DNA of 64,000 nt from Dehalobacterium sp040766325 (GTDB lineage: Bacteria > Bacillota > Dehalobacteriia > Dehalobacteriales > Dehalobacteriaceae): assembly GCA_040766325.1 (NCBI GenBank), contig JAXGQR010000007.1:62001-126000 (forward strand). The letters are read 5' to 3'. Every line of letters starts with the position of its first letter. Within the stretch, counting starts at the first letter, position 1. The position numbers and the translations under genes are program-made. The notes under the pieces were generated by a model. The model saw only the letters and a program-made list of their open reading frames with translations. It was not told where the DNA came from and ran no database searches. Positions 55,580 through 64,000 of this stretch are shown piece after piece.

Positions 55580-56082
55580 TCATTCTTTCCGAAAGGATGT
55601 AGTATAAGTCGGCAAAATCCGTTTTACAAACAGAAATCCATTTATCACTAGCAGAACACCGAACCCAATTCTTGCTGCGATTTCCGGCAGTAACAGCTTT
55701 ATTCCGTTCATATCTCCGCCACCGAAAAATCCATAAAGAATACTGAGATAAAGAGGATCAATAAAAAGCATTGCGATGGTGACATAGTAGAAAATTGCTC
55801 TTATCAACTTGTTTTTCAGGCAGCAGATTCGTGACGCAAATATCGTGAGGAAGATGGCGGCAATCCATGTACAAATCGCACCGACAATACAGAAGACCCC
55901 CATCTGTAAATCTGTCATCTGCGCTGCAAAAACATCAATTTGCATTCCAAGCCCCAAGAATTTCAATTTTTAAAAACACCCATCAATAAAGCAGTAATCA
56001 GGTGTGCTCCTTCGTGAATAATAAAATAAAAAATGATTGCCGCAAGTATTCCCACATATTGTCGCCTTCTTTTATTGATCAT
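55580..56082 (-). CDS. Small membrane protein with HExxH (M50-like), one frameshift
   Basis: Starting at ATG 56082 (AGGAG before it) the frame reads INKRRRQYVGILAAIIFYFIIHEGAHLITALLMGVFK, with HEGAH inside the first membrane segment as in site-2-type zinc proteases. In an A run near 55969 it slips one base into the frame FLGLGMQIDVFAAQMTDLQM and runs through three more hydrophobic segments to 55580. Repaired length ~167 residues, small for M50. No NPDG-like second motif is obvious, so activity is uncertain; it may be a non-catalytic relative. Confidence 0.6.
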
Positions 56083-56260
56083 TTCAGTATCTCCTAATTT
56101 TATGTTCCTGGTGTTTTTTTCTAATCCGAAAGCTTACTGCGTTCATACTGGTGGTAATCCTTTTTCGAGACGGTTGATCTACTACGATGGCTCTAGCTAT
56201 TCTCGCAACTTATTGTTTTGTACACAAATTTTTTCGCCCAAAATTTCCACCTTATTGGGT

Positions 56261-56303
56261 AAAAAACACATCTGTGGAACAAGTTACCTTTTGTTCCACG
56301 GAT
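56261..56303 (-). terminator. Terminator after the cupredoxin gene
   Basis: ATCTGTGGAACAA / TTGTTCCACGGAT (13-base arms, one G-T pair), followed on the reverse strand by TGTGTTTTTT. The bases between it and the M50-like start hold no gene I can support. Confidence 0.8.
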
Positions 56304-56337
56304 GCGCTTAATCGTGTATCTGCTATTATCATCGAGG

Positions 56338-56724
56338 TTAATTGACGATGACCTTTCCCTTCATAAAAGGATGAGGAGTACAAATATAGTCAAAGGTTCC
56401 TGTTTCGTTAAAAGTATAAGAAAAGGACTCTCCTTTTTGCAAAATATCACACTCAAAGGTATCAGCGGCAACATTGTGACCTACGGAATCCTCATTGATC
56501 CAGGTTATTGTTTCCCCTGTGTCAATGGTGATTTCCCCAGGCTGGTATTTATAGTCCTTAATATAAACTGTATTAGTATTAGGATCAGGATCATTAGAGG
56601 ATGGCGGAGCAGTGGTCTCAGGAGTGTCTGTCCCCTCGTTAGTGGAAGAAGCACATCCAATCATGGCGAAAGCAAGGATCAGGATTAGCATCCCGCAAAA
56701 CAGCATCTTGATCTTCTTCATCAT
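56338..56724 (-). CDS. Cupredoxin-domain lipoprotein
   Basis: A 128-residue exported protein. Lipoprotein signal with lipobox IGCASS (Cys near residue 24), a Thr/Pro/Asp-rich linker to ~50, then a plastocyanin-like domain. All type 1 copper ligands are visible: His in VGHNVAA, and Cys, His and Met in YICTPHPFMKGKVIV. It would carry electrons or copper on the outer face of the membrane. The partner is unknown; copB-type ATPase is 20 kb away. Somewhat unusual in a strict anaerobe. Confidence 0.88.
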   Translation of the reverse strand: MMKKIKMLFCGMLILILAFAMIGCASSTNEGTDTPETTAPPSSNDPDPNTNTVYIKDYKYQPGEITIDTGETITWINEDSVGHNVAADTFECDILQKGESFSYTFNETGTFDYICTPHPFMKGKVIVN

Positions 56725-56875
56725 AATCTCCCCCTCGTTTTTAATTTACCGGTCACTCGTCACAAGATGAATTGTCCCGATACGCCTCCTTCCAATTTCC
56801 TTTGATTTATTTTTTGCCAATATATATTCATATTTTATATTGTTTTTCACGCTATAACAACACCGATACTAAATA

Positions 56876-56919
56876 ACAAAAACCACCTAATAATAGAATT
56901 ATTCTATCACTAGGTGGTT
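56876..56919 (-). terminator. Terminator after tRNA-Pro
   Basis: AACCACCTA / TAGGTGGTT with an inner AATAGAATTATTCTAT pairing, followed on the reverse strand by TTTTTGTT. Confidence 0.8.
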
Positions 56920-56934
56920 AGTTGATAAATATAT

Positions 56935-57012
56935 TGGTCGGGATGACAGGATTTGAACCTGCGACCTCTGCGTCCCGAACGCAGCACTCTAGCCAAACTG
57001 AGCCACATCCCG
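56935..57012 (-). tRNA. tRNA-Pro (anticodon CGG)
   Basis: Reverse strand: acceptor arms CGGGATG / CATCCCG pair fully, D-arm GTGGCTCAGTTTGGC, anticodon stem CTGCG/CGCAG with loop TTCGGGA (anticodon CGG), and T-arm with GGTTCAAATCC. A CCA end is encoded. It reads CCG proline codons. Confidence 0.95.
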
Positions 57013-57099
57013 AGCAAATACAATTTTAACTTAAGATTCCCGGGTTGTCAACTTGAAATCTGTTTTTAAAACAATATCTCCGGAAAAATTGGGAAAAAC

Positions 57100-57558
57100 T
57101 TATGATAATTGAGGAAATCCCTGCTGCCTTAAAGCATCGTAAAGAATAATGGCCACAGAATTAGAGAGATTTAAGGACCGCAGCTGTTTACCCATGGGAA
57201 TACGGATACAATGATCCCAATTTTCCTTTAACAGAGCCATAGGCAGTCCCGCCGTTTCCTTACCGAAGACAATAAAATCGTCTCCCTCAAATTGCACCTG
57301 AGCATAGGTTTTTTCCGCTTTGGTAGTGGCAAAGAAAAAGCGATTATGGGGATACTTTGCTCTTAGTTCCGCAAAACTATCATAATAATAGAGATCCAGA
57401 GAACTCCAGTAATCCAAACCGGCTCTTTTTAGATGCTTATCATCCACGGAAAACCCTAAAGGCTTCACCAAATGGAGGGTAGTCCCTGTTATCGCACAGG
57501 TGCGCGAGATATTCCCGGTATTTGCCGGTATTTCCGGCTCTACTAAAACAACATGCAC
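57100..57558 (-). CDS. trmL: tRNA (cytidine/uridine-34 2'-O)-methyltransferase
   Basis: A 152-residue minimal SPOUT methyltransferase of TrmL type. The knot motifs are visible: EPEIPANTGNISRTC (motif 1), FVFGKETAGLP (motif 2, here IVFGKETAGLP) and RIPMGKQLRSLNLSNSVAIILYDALRQ (motif 3). It methylates the wobble base of leucine tRNAs. It starts two bases after the stop of the preceding methyltransferase gene, so the two are co-transcribed. Confidence 0.93.
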   Translation of the reverse strand: MHVVLVEPEIPANTGNISRTCAITGTTLHLVKPLGFSVDDKHLKRAGLDYWSSLDLYYYDSFAELRAKYPHNRFFFATTKAEKTYAQVQFEGDDFIVFGKETAGLPMALLKENWDHCIRIPMGKQLRSLNLSNSVAIILYDALRQQGFPQLS

Positions 57559-57560
57559 AC

Positions 57561-58367
57561 TTATACCCTTCCTTCTGTCTTTTGTGCTACCACAAAGATT
57601 CTGCGGCTCGCATCTGAAGGAGGATCAAAAGAAAAAGCGTGAAACACGTCTAAAACTTTAAATCCCGTTGCACCAAGAATCCTTTCCACATCTCTTAAAT
57701 GATGGTGTTTTTCCTGATGTACTTCTTTAAATTTTGAGTAGTTATGATCCTCACCTCTGACAAATCCGGTTACCTGGATTTCCCATATCTCTTCATCTGC
57801 CAAATACCTGGTTTCGTAAATCAGAGAAAATTCCTCCGTATCCACAAAACTAATCTCCCCTTGGGCATTATGGGAGTATTTCTTCACTGCATTCAAATCA
57901 AAGATAAACATACCCTCATCGCTTAAGGTTTTGTTGATACTCTGAAAACAGCGCTTGATTTCTTCTTCATTGATCAGATAGTTGAGGCCGTCCTGAAAGC
58001 AAGTTACCAAATCAAATTCCCGGGACAACTCCAGCTCTTTAATATCCTGTTGGAGAAAAATAATTTCCGTTTTGGCATCAGCAGATTTTTTTCTGGCCTG
58101 CTGCAGCATCGGCAGGGAAAGATCCACCCCTGTTACCCTTAAACCCATCTGAGCCAAAGGAATGCTGGTGTTCCCGGTTCCACAGGCAATATCCAGAACA
58201 CTTTCAATCTCTTTATTGTGTTTTTCCGTGATTAATTTGATATACTGAGCCCATTCCTGATAATCAATGTTTTCCATTAATTGATCATAAACGTTAGCTA
58301 AACCTTGATAAATTGACAAGCGCATCACCCCGCTCATATATTTTACCATACTTTTGCTATTCTGCAA
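57561..58367 (-). CDS. Class I SAM-dependent methyltransferase
   Basis: A ~254-268-residue methyltransferase. AdoMet site VLDIACGTGNTSIPLAQMG, acidic loop VTGVDLSLPML, and DLVTCFQDGLNYL after strand 4. A YqeM/ubiquinone-type general fold; substrate unknown. Several in-frame starts are possible (58367, 58337, 58325); the family alignment (LSIYQGLANVYDQLM) fits the ATG at 58325 best, though its GGGG lies close. Co-transcribed with trmL. Confidence 0.82.
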   Translation of the reverse strand: MQNSKSMVKYMSGVMRLSIYQGLANVYDQLMENIDYQEWAQYIKLITEKHNKEIESVLDIACGTGNTSIPLAQMGLRVTGVDLSLPMLQQARKKSADAKTEIIFLQQDIKELELSREFDLVTCFQDGLNYLINEEEIKRCFQSINKTLSDEGMFIFDLNAVKKYSHNAQGEISFVDTEEFSLIYETRYLADEEIWEIQVTGFVRGEDHNYSKFKEVHQEKHHHLRDVERILGATGFKVLDVFHAFSFDPPSDASRRIFVVAQKTEGRV

Positions 58368-58424
58368 GACGTCAACAAGTATGACCAGGTGATTAACGGG
58401 TACATGCAGATAGAATTCCGACTC

Positions 58425-59660
58425 TTAGTTAGCATCTCTTTTTTGACACCATTTCAACAAATAGAAAGAAATAAGCATGGCAGCTACAGCCAGTGCTGCA
58501 ACCACCAATTGTCCTGCCATCCAAGTACCTGAAATATCCCGCAGCCAACCCAAACCGGTAGGCAGAACAAATTGGGCGATTCCCGTGCCCAGGGAGGTAA
58601 TACCGGTGATCGCACCCACACTTTGGCCCTGGGTCAGATAAACGCCGGCCGGGTAGACCTGACGGCTCGCACTGATCCCAATAAACTGGATGCACCCGGC
58701 AAAAAATAAATAGGCATAATAGTGAGGGATCATCATGCCCAAATAGCAGATAATAAACAGGGTGGAAAGGAGCATCAGAACTTGAAACCTTCCTAAGCGA
58801 TCCGAGATCCAACCGAATACCGGATTAAATAAAATACCCGCTCCCTGACCAAAGGTTTGAATGCCGGCCGCCACGATGATGCTGGCGCCAAAAATATCGG
58901 CCAATTGAAGTGATATCAGGGAGGTAATGGAGCCTACCGTAGAAAAACAGAACATCAGAAGCACCATCATCCAGGCAATTGGTGTGGCAAAGACACTTTT
59001 GCCTTTAGGTTTATTTTTGTCTACTTTCTTGGGGGTTTCAAGAACCGTCCGGTCTGCTCCCTGATAAGGCTTATAGAGGAGGAGCGCAAAAATAATTCCA
59101 ATAAACAAAATCCCCGCATAACCGATAAAGGCCTTATTCCAACCTACAGCTACGGTAACAACAGTGCCGAGAGGTGCTCCCAACATGGCACCCATATTGA
59201 TAAAGGCACCATTGATGCCCATGGCCCTGCCCCGAAAATAGGCCGGTACGGCCAAAACAGTAGCCGACAGGCAAGCAATATTTGCCATGCGGTAAAAAAA
59301 CTGCCATACCAACCGGCCATACAAAGCCTGGGTATAATTCTGAGCGGCTGATAAGAGCAGCATGCCGGCACAAGCAAAAAGGGCGGTAATCACCAAAGCT
59401 TTTTTAGCACCAAATTTATGGGCAAACCATCCTGCAGGCAAGGCCCCGATCAAAGATGCAATGCCTGCAATGCCAATCAACATTCCAACCTGGGTGTTAT
59501 TCAGGCATAAAGCTTCACGAATTGGCGCTACTAAAGGTTTCCACCCAATGTTGGAGATTTGGTTGCACATTTGGAAAACCACGATGCCGATTAAAGGCCA
59601 AAACCAGACCTGCTTCCATAGTTTAATAGATTGCCCTTGTTCCTCGTTGATTTGATCCAT
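58425..59660 (-). CDS. MFS transporter
   Basis: A 411-residue carrier with 12 membrane segments. The MFS signature between segments 2 and 3 is PAGWFAHKFGAKKAL, and the repeat in the second half is NPVFGWISDRLGRFQ. It resembles organic-acid carriers of the ACS/OFA type. It follows the nitroreductase gene in the same direction but behind a terminator-like hairpin (59681-59720). Substrate unknown. Confidence 0.82.
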   Translation of the reverse strand: MDQINEEQGQSIKLWKQVWFWPLIGIVVFQMCNQISNIGWKPLVAPIREALCLNNTQVGMLIGIAGIASLIGALPAGWFAHKFGAKKALVITALFACAGMLLLSAAQNYTQALYGRLVWQFFYRMANIACLSATVLAVPAYFRGRAMGINGAFINMGAMLGAPLGTVVTVAVGWNKAFIGYAGILFIGIIFALLLYKPYQGADRTVLETPKKVDKNKPKGKSVFATPIAWMMVLLMFCFSTVGSITSLISLQLADIFGASIIVAAGIQTFGQGAGILFNPVFGWISDRLGRFQVLMLLSTLFIICYLGMMIPHYYAYLFFAGCIQFIGISASRQVYPAGVYLTQGQSVGAITGITSLGTGIAQFVLPTGLGWLRDISGTWMAGQLVVAALAVAAMLISFYLLKWCQKRDAN

Positions 59661-59680
59661 TTACGTCTTCCTTTCATACA

Positions 59681-59720
59681 AAAGGGCTGCAACAAAATAC
59701 TGGACTTTCTGTTACAACCC
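59681..59720 (-). terminator. Hairpin between nitroreductase and MFS genes
   Basis: GGGCTGCAACA / TGTTACAACCC with one wobble pair, followed on the reverse strand by TTTTGTATG. The T run is short, so it may only partly stop transcription into the MFS gene. Confidence 0.6.
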
Positions 59721-59760
59721 TTTGACAAAGATACAATTATTAAGATACAATTATGCAGTT

Positions 59761-60318
59761 TTACCTTATATAAGTAACAAGGTTTTCTTTGCGCGGAGCC
59801 AGCTCCACCTTGCTGCAACCGGCATTGTAACCAAAAGCAACGGCATATAATGGTTTGAATCCTTGAGGAATCTTTAAGGCTTTTTTGTATTTCTCCTGAG
59901 AACAAGCCATTTCTGCCGACCCGATCCAACAAGAATTAAGCCCTAAGGACTCAGCCGCGATAATCATGTTTTCTGTTGCCGCGGCGCAATCTGTTTCGAT
60001 ATACTTCGTGTTTTCAGCCCCGGATACAACGATGACCGTTGGCGCATGAAAAAAGGTATGGTAATCCGGCTGAGCTGCCTTCTTTTGCTGATTAACATTA
60101 TCTGAATTTAGCATAATTTTTTTGATTTCCTGAGCCATTTCATCCAATAAAACTTGGTTCTGCACCACTGTAAAATGCCATAATTGACGGGCCCCTGCAT
60201 TGGGGGCAAATTTTGCCGCTTCCAAAATAATCTGCAGCTTTTCTTCTTCAATTTGATCCGGTTTATAAGTGCGAATACTCCGGCGCCCCATAATCAGATG
60301 CACAGTCTCATTAACCAT
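59761..60318 (-). CDS. Nitroreductase-family flavoprotein
   Basis: A ~185-residue FMN enzyme: IMGRRSIRTYKPDQIEEEKL (FMN phosphate contact), APNAGARQLWHFTVVQ, and GLNSCWIGSAEMA near the second FMN contact; KIPQGFKPLYAVAFGY at the end. This family reduces nitro groups, quinones or acts in flavin metabolism. The ATG at 60318 follows GAGGTGAAATTT. It lies 47 bases after the CoA-transferase gene. Confidence 0.85.
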   Translation of the reverse strand: MVNETVHLIMGRRSIRTYKPDQIEEEKLQIILEAAKFAPNAGARQLWHFTVVQNQVLLDEMAQEIKKIMLNSDNVNQQKKAAQPDYHTFFHAPTVIVVSGAENTKYIETDCAAATENMIIAAESLGLNSCWIGSAEMACSQEKYKKALKIPQGFKPLYAVAFGYNAGCSKVELAPRKENLVTYIR

Positions 60319-60365
60319 AAATTTCACCTCGTTCTTCAATGATAAAGAGTCTTCTTTTATGCAGG

Positions 60366-61952
60366 CTATTTTTTGGACTCAATATATGATCTCAATCCAC
60401 CCCAAACAGGTTGGAAAATTTCCGCGGGCATGGTTTTTAGATTGGGCGAAACTCTCGGTTTAAAGCCCATGTAAGGCAAAATATCTTTTTCGATATCAAT
60501 TCCCGGGGCGATTTCGATCATTGTCATCTGACCCTCTTCAATGGCGAATACGGCCCTTTCTGTTATATAAATCACCGGCTGATTGATCTCATAGGCATAT
60601 TTACCGCTAAAGGAAATATGCTCCACATGCTCCAGGAATTTTTGATGTCTTCCTTCCTGAACAATGACCAGTTTGCCATCTTCTCCGTGGACTTTTAAAC
60701 CTCCGGCCGTAAAGGAACCGGTGAAAACTACCTTTTTGGAACTTTGGGTGACATTGACAAAACCACCGCAACCGGCAATTTTAGGACCAAATTGCGTCAC
60801 ATTGACGTTGCCCGCCCGGTCTGTCTGGGCCAATCCCAAAAAAGCAATATCCAATCCGCCACCATCATAATAGTCAAACTGTGTCGGCATCTCGATCAAT
60901 GCCTCTGCATTGAAGGAGTGGCCGAAATCAGGTAGACTGGCAGGAACCCCACCTATCCCTCCTGCTTCTGTGGTAAGAACCATTAAATCGCTGGCATTTT
61001 CCTCCGCTGCGACATTAGCTACATCTGTAGGCATGCCTACACCCAAATTTACAATCACATTATTTTCTAATTCCATCGCCGCCCGGCGGGCAATAATCTT
61101 TCTTTCATTTAAAGGCAGAGGTGTCACATCCCCCAAAGGCACTTTGATATTTCCCGCAAAGGCCGGATTATAGTATTGGCCTTCTGTTTGCCACTGATTT
61201 TCATGAGAGGTAGCCACTACCACATAGTCCACCAGAATCCCCGGTACCCGTACATCTTTGGGATGGAGGGTATTTGCCTGAGCCACATATTCGGCCTGGG
61301 CAATGACAATACCGCCACTGTTTTTAGCCGCTTGAGCCAAATGAATGGCCCCGTTTAACTGACCTTCTTTATCCATCGTCAAGTTTCCGTTTTCATCGGC
61401 TATCGTACCCCGGATCAAAGCCACATCGATGGGAAAACTCTTGTAAAATAAGTACTCTTCCCCTTCAAATTCAATGACTTTGACAATATCTTCTTTACTC
61501 CGGGTCAATTCATTTAATTTTCCCCCTTCAATACGGGGATCTACATAAGTTTTTAAACCTACTTTGGTGATCACACCAGGTCTTTTAGCAGCAATTTCCC
61601 GCCACAGCTGCACCAATACCCCTTGGGGCAGATTAAAGGCTTCCACCTTGTTTTCTTCCACCAGCTTAATCATATTAGGGTTAGAACCGATATGAGCCCC
61701 AATCCACCTTTTGGTCAATCCTTCATGGCCAAAATGGGTCGGCCCTCTTTTGGGCGTCCAGTCCCCTAAAGCGCAGGCTTGAAACAAGGTAATATCTTTG
61801 GGATGACCCGTTTCTAAGAAATGCTTTTCGACTGCTGCTGCCATTTCTTCATTCCATCCTGCTAATCCCATGCCGGATACGGCTACAGTAGCCCCGTCGG
61901 CAATTAAGGAAACTAGTTCTTCCGGTTTTCTAACTTTAGACACATTTATCAC
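60366..61952 (-). CDS. Acetate/acyl-CoA transferase (YdiF type, fused alpha and beta)
   Basis: A 528-residue class I CoA transferase with both halves in one chain. The N-terminal half has the glycine loop ATVAVSGMGLAGWNE; the C-terminal half has NLGVGMPTDVANV and the catalytic-Glu loop VLTTEAGGIGG. It exchanges CoA between an acyl-CoA and a free acid through a glutamyl-CoA intermediate. Neighbouring organic-acid carriers suggest the acid is imported. Homologues act on short-chain or 3-keto acids; the actual substrate is unknown. Confidence 0.9.
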   Translation of the reverse strand: MINVSKVRKPEELVSLIADGATVAVSGMGLAGWNEEMAAAVEKHFLETGHPKDITLFQACALGDWTPKRGPTHFGHEGLTKRWIGAHIGSNPNMIKLVEENKVEAFNLPQGVLVQLWREIAAKRPGVITKVGLKTYVDPRIEGGKLNELTRSKEDIVKVIEFEGEEYLFYKSFPIDVALIRGTIADENGNLTMDKEGQLNGAIHLAQAAKNSGGIVIAQAEYVAQANTLHPKDVRVPGILVDYVVVATSHENQWQTEGQYYNPAFAGNIKVPLGDVTPLPLNERKIIARRAAMELENNVIVNLGVGMPTDVANVAAEENASDLMVLTTEAGGIGGVPASLPDFGHSFNAEALIEMPTQFDYYDGGGLDIAFLGLAQTDRAGNVNVTQFGPKIAGCGGFVNVTQSSKKVVFTGSFTAGGLKVHGEDGKLVIVQEGRHQKFLEHVEHISFSGKYAYEINQPVIYITERAVFAIEEGQMTMIEIAPGIDIEKDILPYMGFKPRVSPNLKTMPAEIFQPVWGGLRSYIESKK

Positions 61953-61984
61953 TCCTTTGAAATATTAACTCTTGACATCTTTGA

Positions 61985-63418
61985 TCAACCGTATCGATAT
62001 TCAATCCCAAAGGTGCCTTGGGGATAATCCCATTCCTTGACCAGGGTGCCTTTGCACAAAACACGGCAGGTGCCGCATTCCAGACAACCGGCATAATCGA
62101 AGCGCAAGGTTTTGTCATCGTTTAAGATATATAATCCCGCTGGGCAGGCTTTGACCAACTTTTGAGCTTCCAGAGCATTGAAATTTTCTTTTTCAATGAT
62201 ACTTTCTTTTGCGGTTGCTTCTTTCGGTGCTTTCAGAGCTAAAGTCAGCAGTAAAGATATCACCAGCAAGCCTGCCGCCAAAAGAAAGGCTCCCTGATAT
62301 GATCCGGTTTTATCTGCAATAAAGCCGGCCATAATTGGGCCGCAGACACCGCCTACCCCCCAGGAGGAAAATACAACAGCATAATTCACGCCGCCATTTT
62401 TCATTCCGTAATATTCAAAGATCAAAGGAGGAAAGACGGCTAGTAATGAGCCATAGGCAATACCTGCCACACCGATTCCCAAAGCCATAAGCCCAAAGGT
62501 ACTATAATTTATAAAGAGCAACATATTAACAGCCTGCACTGCAAACATCAACATCAAAGTTTTTTTACGTCCGATTTTATCTGAAAGATTGCCTCCTACA
62601 ATCCGACCTCCGGCATTAAAGATGGCTAAGATGACGACAAAAATGAAGGCATTTTCCAGACTCAACTGGATACGGGCTATGTTTGCCGCATGGCCGATGA
62701 CCATCAGACCGGCAATGGCTCCGCAGGCGTACATTACCCAAATCAACCAAAATTGAGGCGTTTTAATCATTTCCAAAGTGGTATAGTTCCGTTGTTTTGG
62801 TACCGCCTTCTGTTTATTCCCTTCAACAGGCATCCCCGGAGGAGCATAACCGGCTGGTGGGTTGGCTAAAAACTGGGCCAATACCAGAATTACAACTGCA
62901 AAGAAAATTCCTTCATAAAGAAAAGCATTTTTGATGCCAAAATTATTAATCAACATATTGGTCATAGGCGCTACGTATACAGATGCTAAACCCACTCCGG
63001 CAACTACGATACCGGTGATTAAACCTCTTTTTTGGGGCGGAAACCACTTCACAGAAGCCGGCGTGGTAGCCCCATAAGCCAATCCGCAACCAGAACCGGC
63101 AATAAAACCAAAGGTAATAGCCAACATGGTAATTGAATTCGCAAAAGATGAAAGGATCATACCGGAACCACATAAAATACCGCAGAGGATGCCGCAAGCG
63201 CGAGGGCCGATGCGTTCTTGCAAGAGACCCCCTGGGATTGATAGTAATGCCAGCATCGCCATGGAAATAGTAAAAGGAATTGATGCCTCAGTGACCGAAA
63301 AACCGGCATCCTTGATTAATGCGGCTGCAAATACACTCCAGCTGTACAGCATGCCACACATTAAGTTAATTCCTGTAGCACTCATAGTCACAATCCATCC
63401 TCGATTTTGCATCCCCAT
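61985..63418 (-). CDS. OFA-type MFS carrier fused to a FixX-like ferredoxin domain
   Basis: A 477-residue single open frame. Residues 1-~405 form a 12-segment carrier of the oxalate/formate antiporter type (GWIVTMSATGINLMCGMLYSWSVF, RGLITGIVVAGVGLASVYVAP). After a Lys/Glu linker, residues ~418-477 are a complete FixX-type ferredoxin: LVKACPAGLYIL, GCLECGTCRVLC and a close WDYPQGTFGIEYRYG, as in FixX of the fixABCX electron-transferring flavoprotein system. No fixA/B/C genes are near. The junction has no frame break or terminator. It is followed after 32 bases by the CoA-transferase gene. Confidence 0.88.
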   Translation of the reverse strand: MGMQNRGWIVTMSATGINLMCGMLYSWSVFAAALIKDAGFSVTEASIPFTISMAMLALLSIPGGLLQERIGPRACGILCGILCGSGMILSSFANSITMLAITFGFIAGSGCGLAYGATTPASVKWFPPQKRGLITGIVVAGVGLASVYVAPMTNMLINNFGIKNAFLYEGIFFAVVILVLAQFLANPPAGYAPPGMPVEGNKQKAVPKQRNYTTLEMIKTPQFWLIWVMYACGAIAGLMVIGHAANIARIQLSLENAFIFVVILAIFNAGGRIVGGNLSDKIGRKKTLMLMFAVQAVNMLLFINYSTFGLMALGIGVAGIAYGSLLAVFPPLIFEYYGMKNGGVNYAVVFSSWGVGGVCGPIMAGFIADKTGSYQGAFLLAAGLLVISLLLTLALKAPKEATAKESIIEKENFNALEAQKLVKACPAGLYILNDDKTLRFDYAGCLECGTCRVLCKGTLVKEWDYPQGTFGIEYRYG

Positions 63419-63662
63419 ACTAATAGTCCTCCTTAAAAATTAGTAATATTCTGTATCAATTAAGAAATGTGTTTATTTACACAAATGATCTTAAATGTGT
63501 TTGACACTCATTTATTAAAGCAACATCCTTGCCACTTTTTAGGTTCTCATAAAAATAATCTTATGGAAACCAAAATTTTTTAATTATCATAGGGTGGAAA
63601 AATCAGAAAAACCCTACTCTATCAAACTTTCCAGAGCATCATGCTGTACTAAATTTCACAAT

Positions 63663-63695
63663 AAAAAAGATTAAGAAATATTTTTTCTTAATCTT
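63663..63695 (-). terminator. Terminator of the rightmost reverse-strand fragment
   Basis: AAGATTAAGAAA / TTTCTTAATCTT (12-base arms) followed by TTTTTT on the reverse strand. Between it and the MFS-FixX start (63419-63662) I see only promoter-like AT-rich DNA. Confidence 0.8.
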
Positions 63696-63942
63696 AATAA
63701 AGAGGGATTCTCTTCTTTGGAACTAATTTTTTAAAATAATGTTGCAAAATATCTACCATTGCGGTAGTGAATTTGCTACTTTTATCACAAATGCAACCAA
63801 AAAGATCCAGGATCCCTAATTGTTGAAAAACTCTTGTTTTATCCTTTAAGCCAGCTTTTTTGTATGTTTTCTCTGTTTTTAGCATATTGAAGGAATCTGC
63901 AGTTCTATCTCGAAATAGAAATATATAGAAGTAATACCTCAA
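63694..63942 (-). CDS. Unrecognised short protein, possibly a gene fragment
   Basis: An 82-residue frame from TTG 63942 ending exactly at a good terminator, so it is probably the end of a real gene. No ribosome site lies before the TTG and the frame is closed by a stop at about 63962, so the true 5' part may be frameshifted or lost; given the indels elsewhere in the window, frameshift is likely. The sequence (ADSFNMLKTEKTYKKAGLKD, VDILQHYFKKLVPKKR) is basic and helical. I do not recognise it. Confidence 0.35.
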   Translation of the reverse strand: MRYYFYIFLFRDRTADSFNMLKTEKTYKKAGLKDKTRVFQQLGILDLFGCICDKSSKFTTAMVDILQHYFKKLVPKKRIPLY

Positions 63943-64000
63943 ATCAAATTGATCATTGCAATATTATTGTGAATAAATAAGAAGTTATTTCTTCAGGGAA

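Overview
This window reads as part of the chromosome of an anaerobic, spore-forming, Gram-positive bacterium of the class Clostridia, probably Peptococcaceae-like (inferred from gene content; no search was run). Pointers: an alpha/beta-type SASP and YtrH/YtrI-like sporulation genes, an S-layer-homology protein, the C1-folate pair folD-fchA, TRAP (mtrB), the dnaE-pfkA-pyk neighbourhood, Ku-LigD, acsA/acuABC, OFA-like MFS carriers, and several genes that make sense only if UGA is read as selenocysteine (Sec).

Layout. 1-4.7 kb: truncated anti-sigma factor, small membrane protein, folD, fchA, a double-HTH protein and a transglutaminase/SLH protein. 5-14.2 kb: central carbon genes (oadA/pycB-type carboxyltransferase, pyk, pfkA), mtrB, coaD and dnaE. 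14.4-20 kb: an orphan Mod-type DNA methyltransferase, SASP, YigZ, YtrH/I, DUF2200 and DUF4317. 20-22.2 kb: arsR-arsM, with arsM carrying an in-frame UGA, and a NapH-like polyferredoxin. 22.4-27.9 kb: a MoxR ATPase / HExxH-vWA / seven-repeat beta-propeller operon. 28-32.5 kb: acsA divergent from acuABC. 32.6-38 kb: TauE/SafE, MFS, CPH-type metal ATPase, DUF3786, acetyltransferase. 38-52.1 kb: an anaerobic catabolic island. 52.2-55.4 kb: ligD-ku. 55.6-64 kb: M50-like protein, cupredoxin, tRNA-Pro, trmL, methyltransferase, MFS, nitroreductase, CoA-transferase, and an MFS carrier fused to a FixX ferredoxin.

The catabolic island is the most interesting part. A FAD oxidoreductase, a cytoplasmic molybdopterin enzyme, its Fe-S subunit and two MtaA/UroD-family proteins run leftward. 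A TetR gene and a tiny Mop/TOBE (molybdate-binding type) gene with two in-frame UGAs run rightward. About 7 kb to the left a DASS-type anion carrier is followed by a GrdE-like/GrdB-like pair; GrdB-like carries UGA in the classical selenoprotein B position. The two halves share a duplicated control region containing a long palindrome whose arms have changed in compensating pairs, so they may form one regulon. I infer uptake and reductive or demethylating use of a small anionic, possibly methylated compound; the substrate cannot be read from the sequence.

Caution: about ten genes here, including the essential dnaE, are broken only by one-base (or a few one-base) indels, mostly in short homopolymers, with intact homology on both sides. 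That pattern suggests sequencing or assembly error more than gene decay. The UGA interruptions are different: the frame is the same on both sides.
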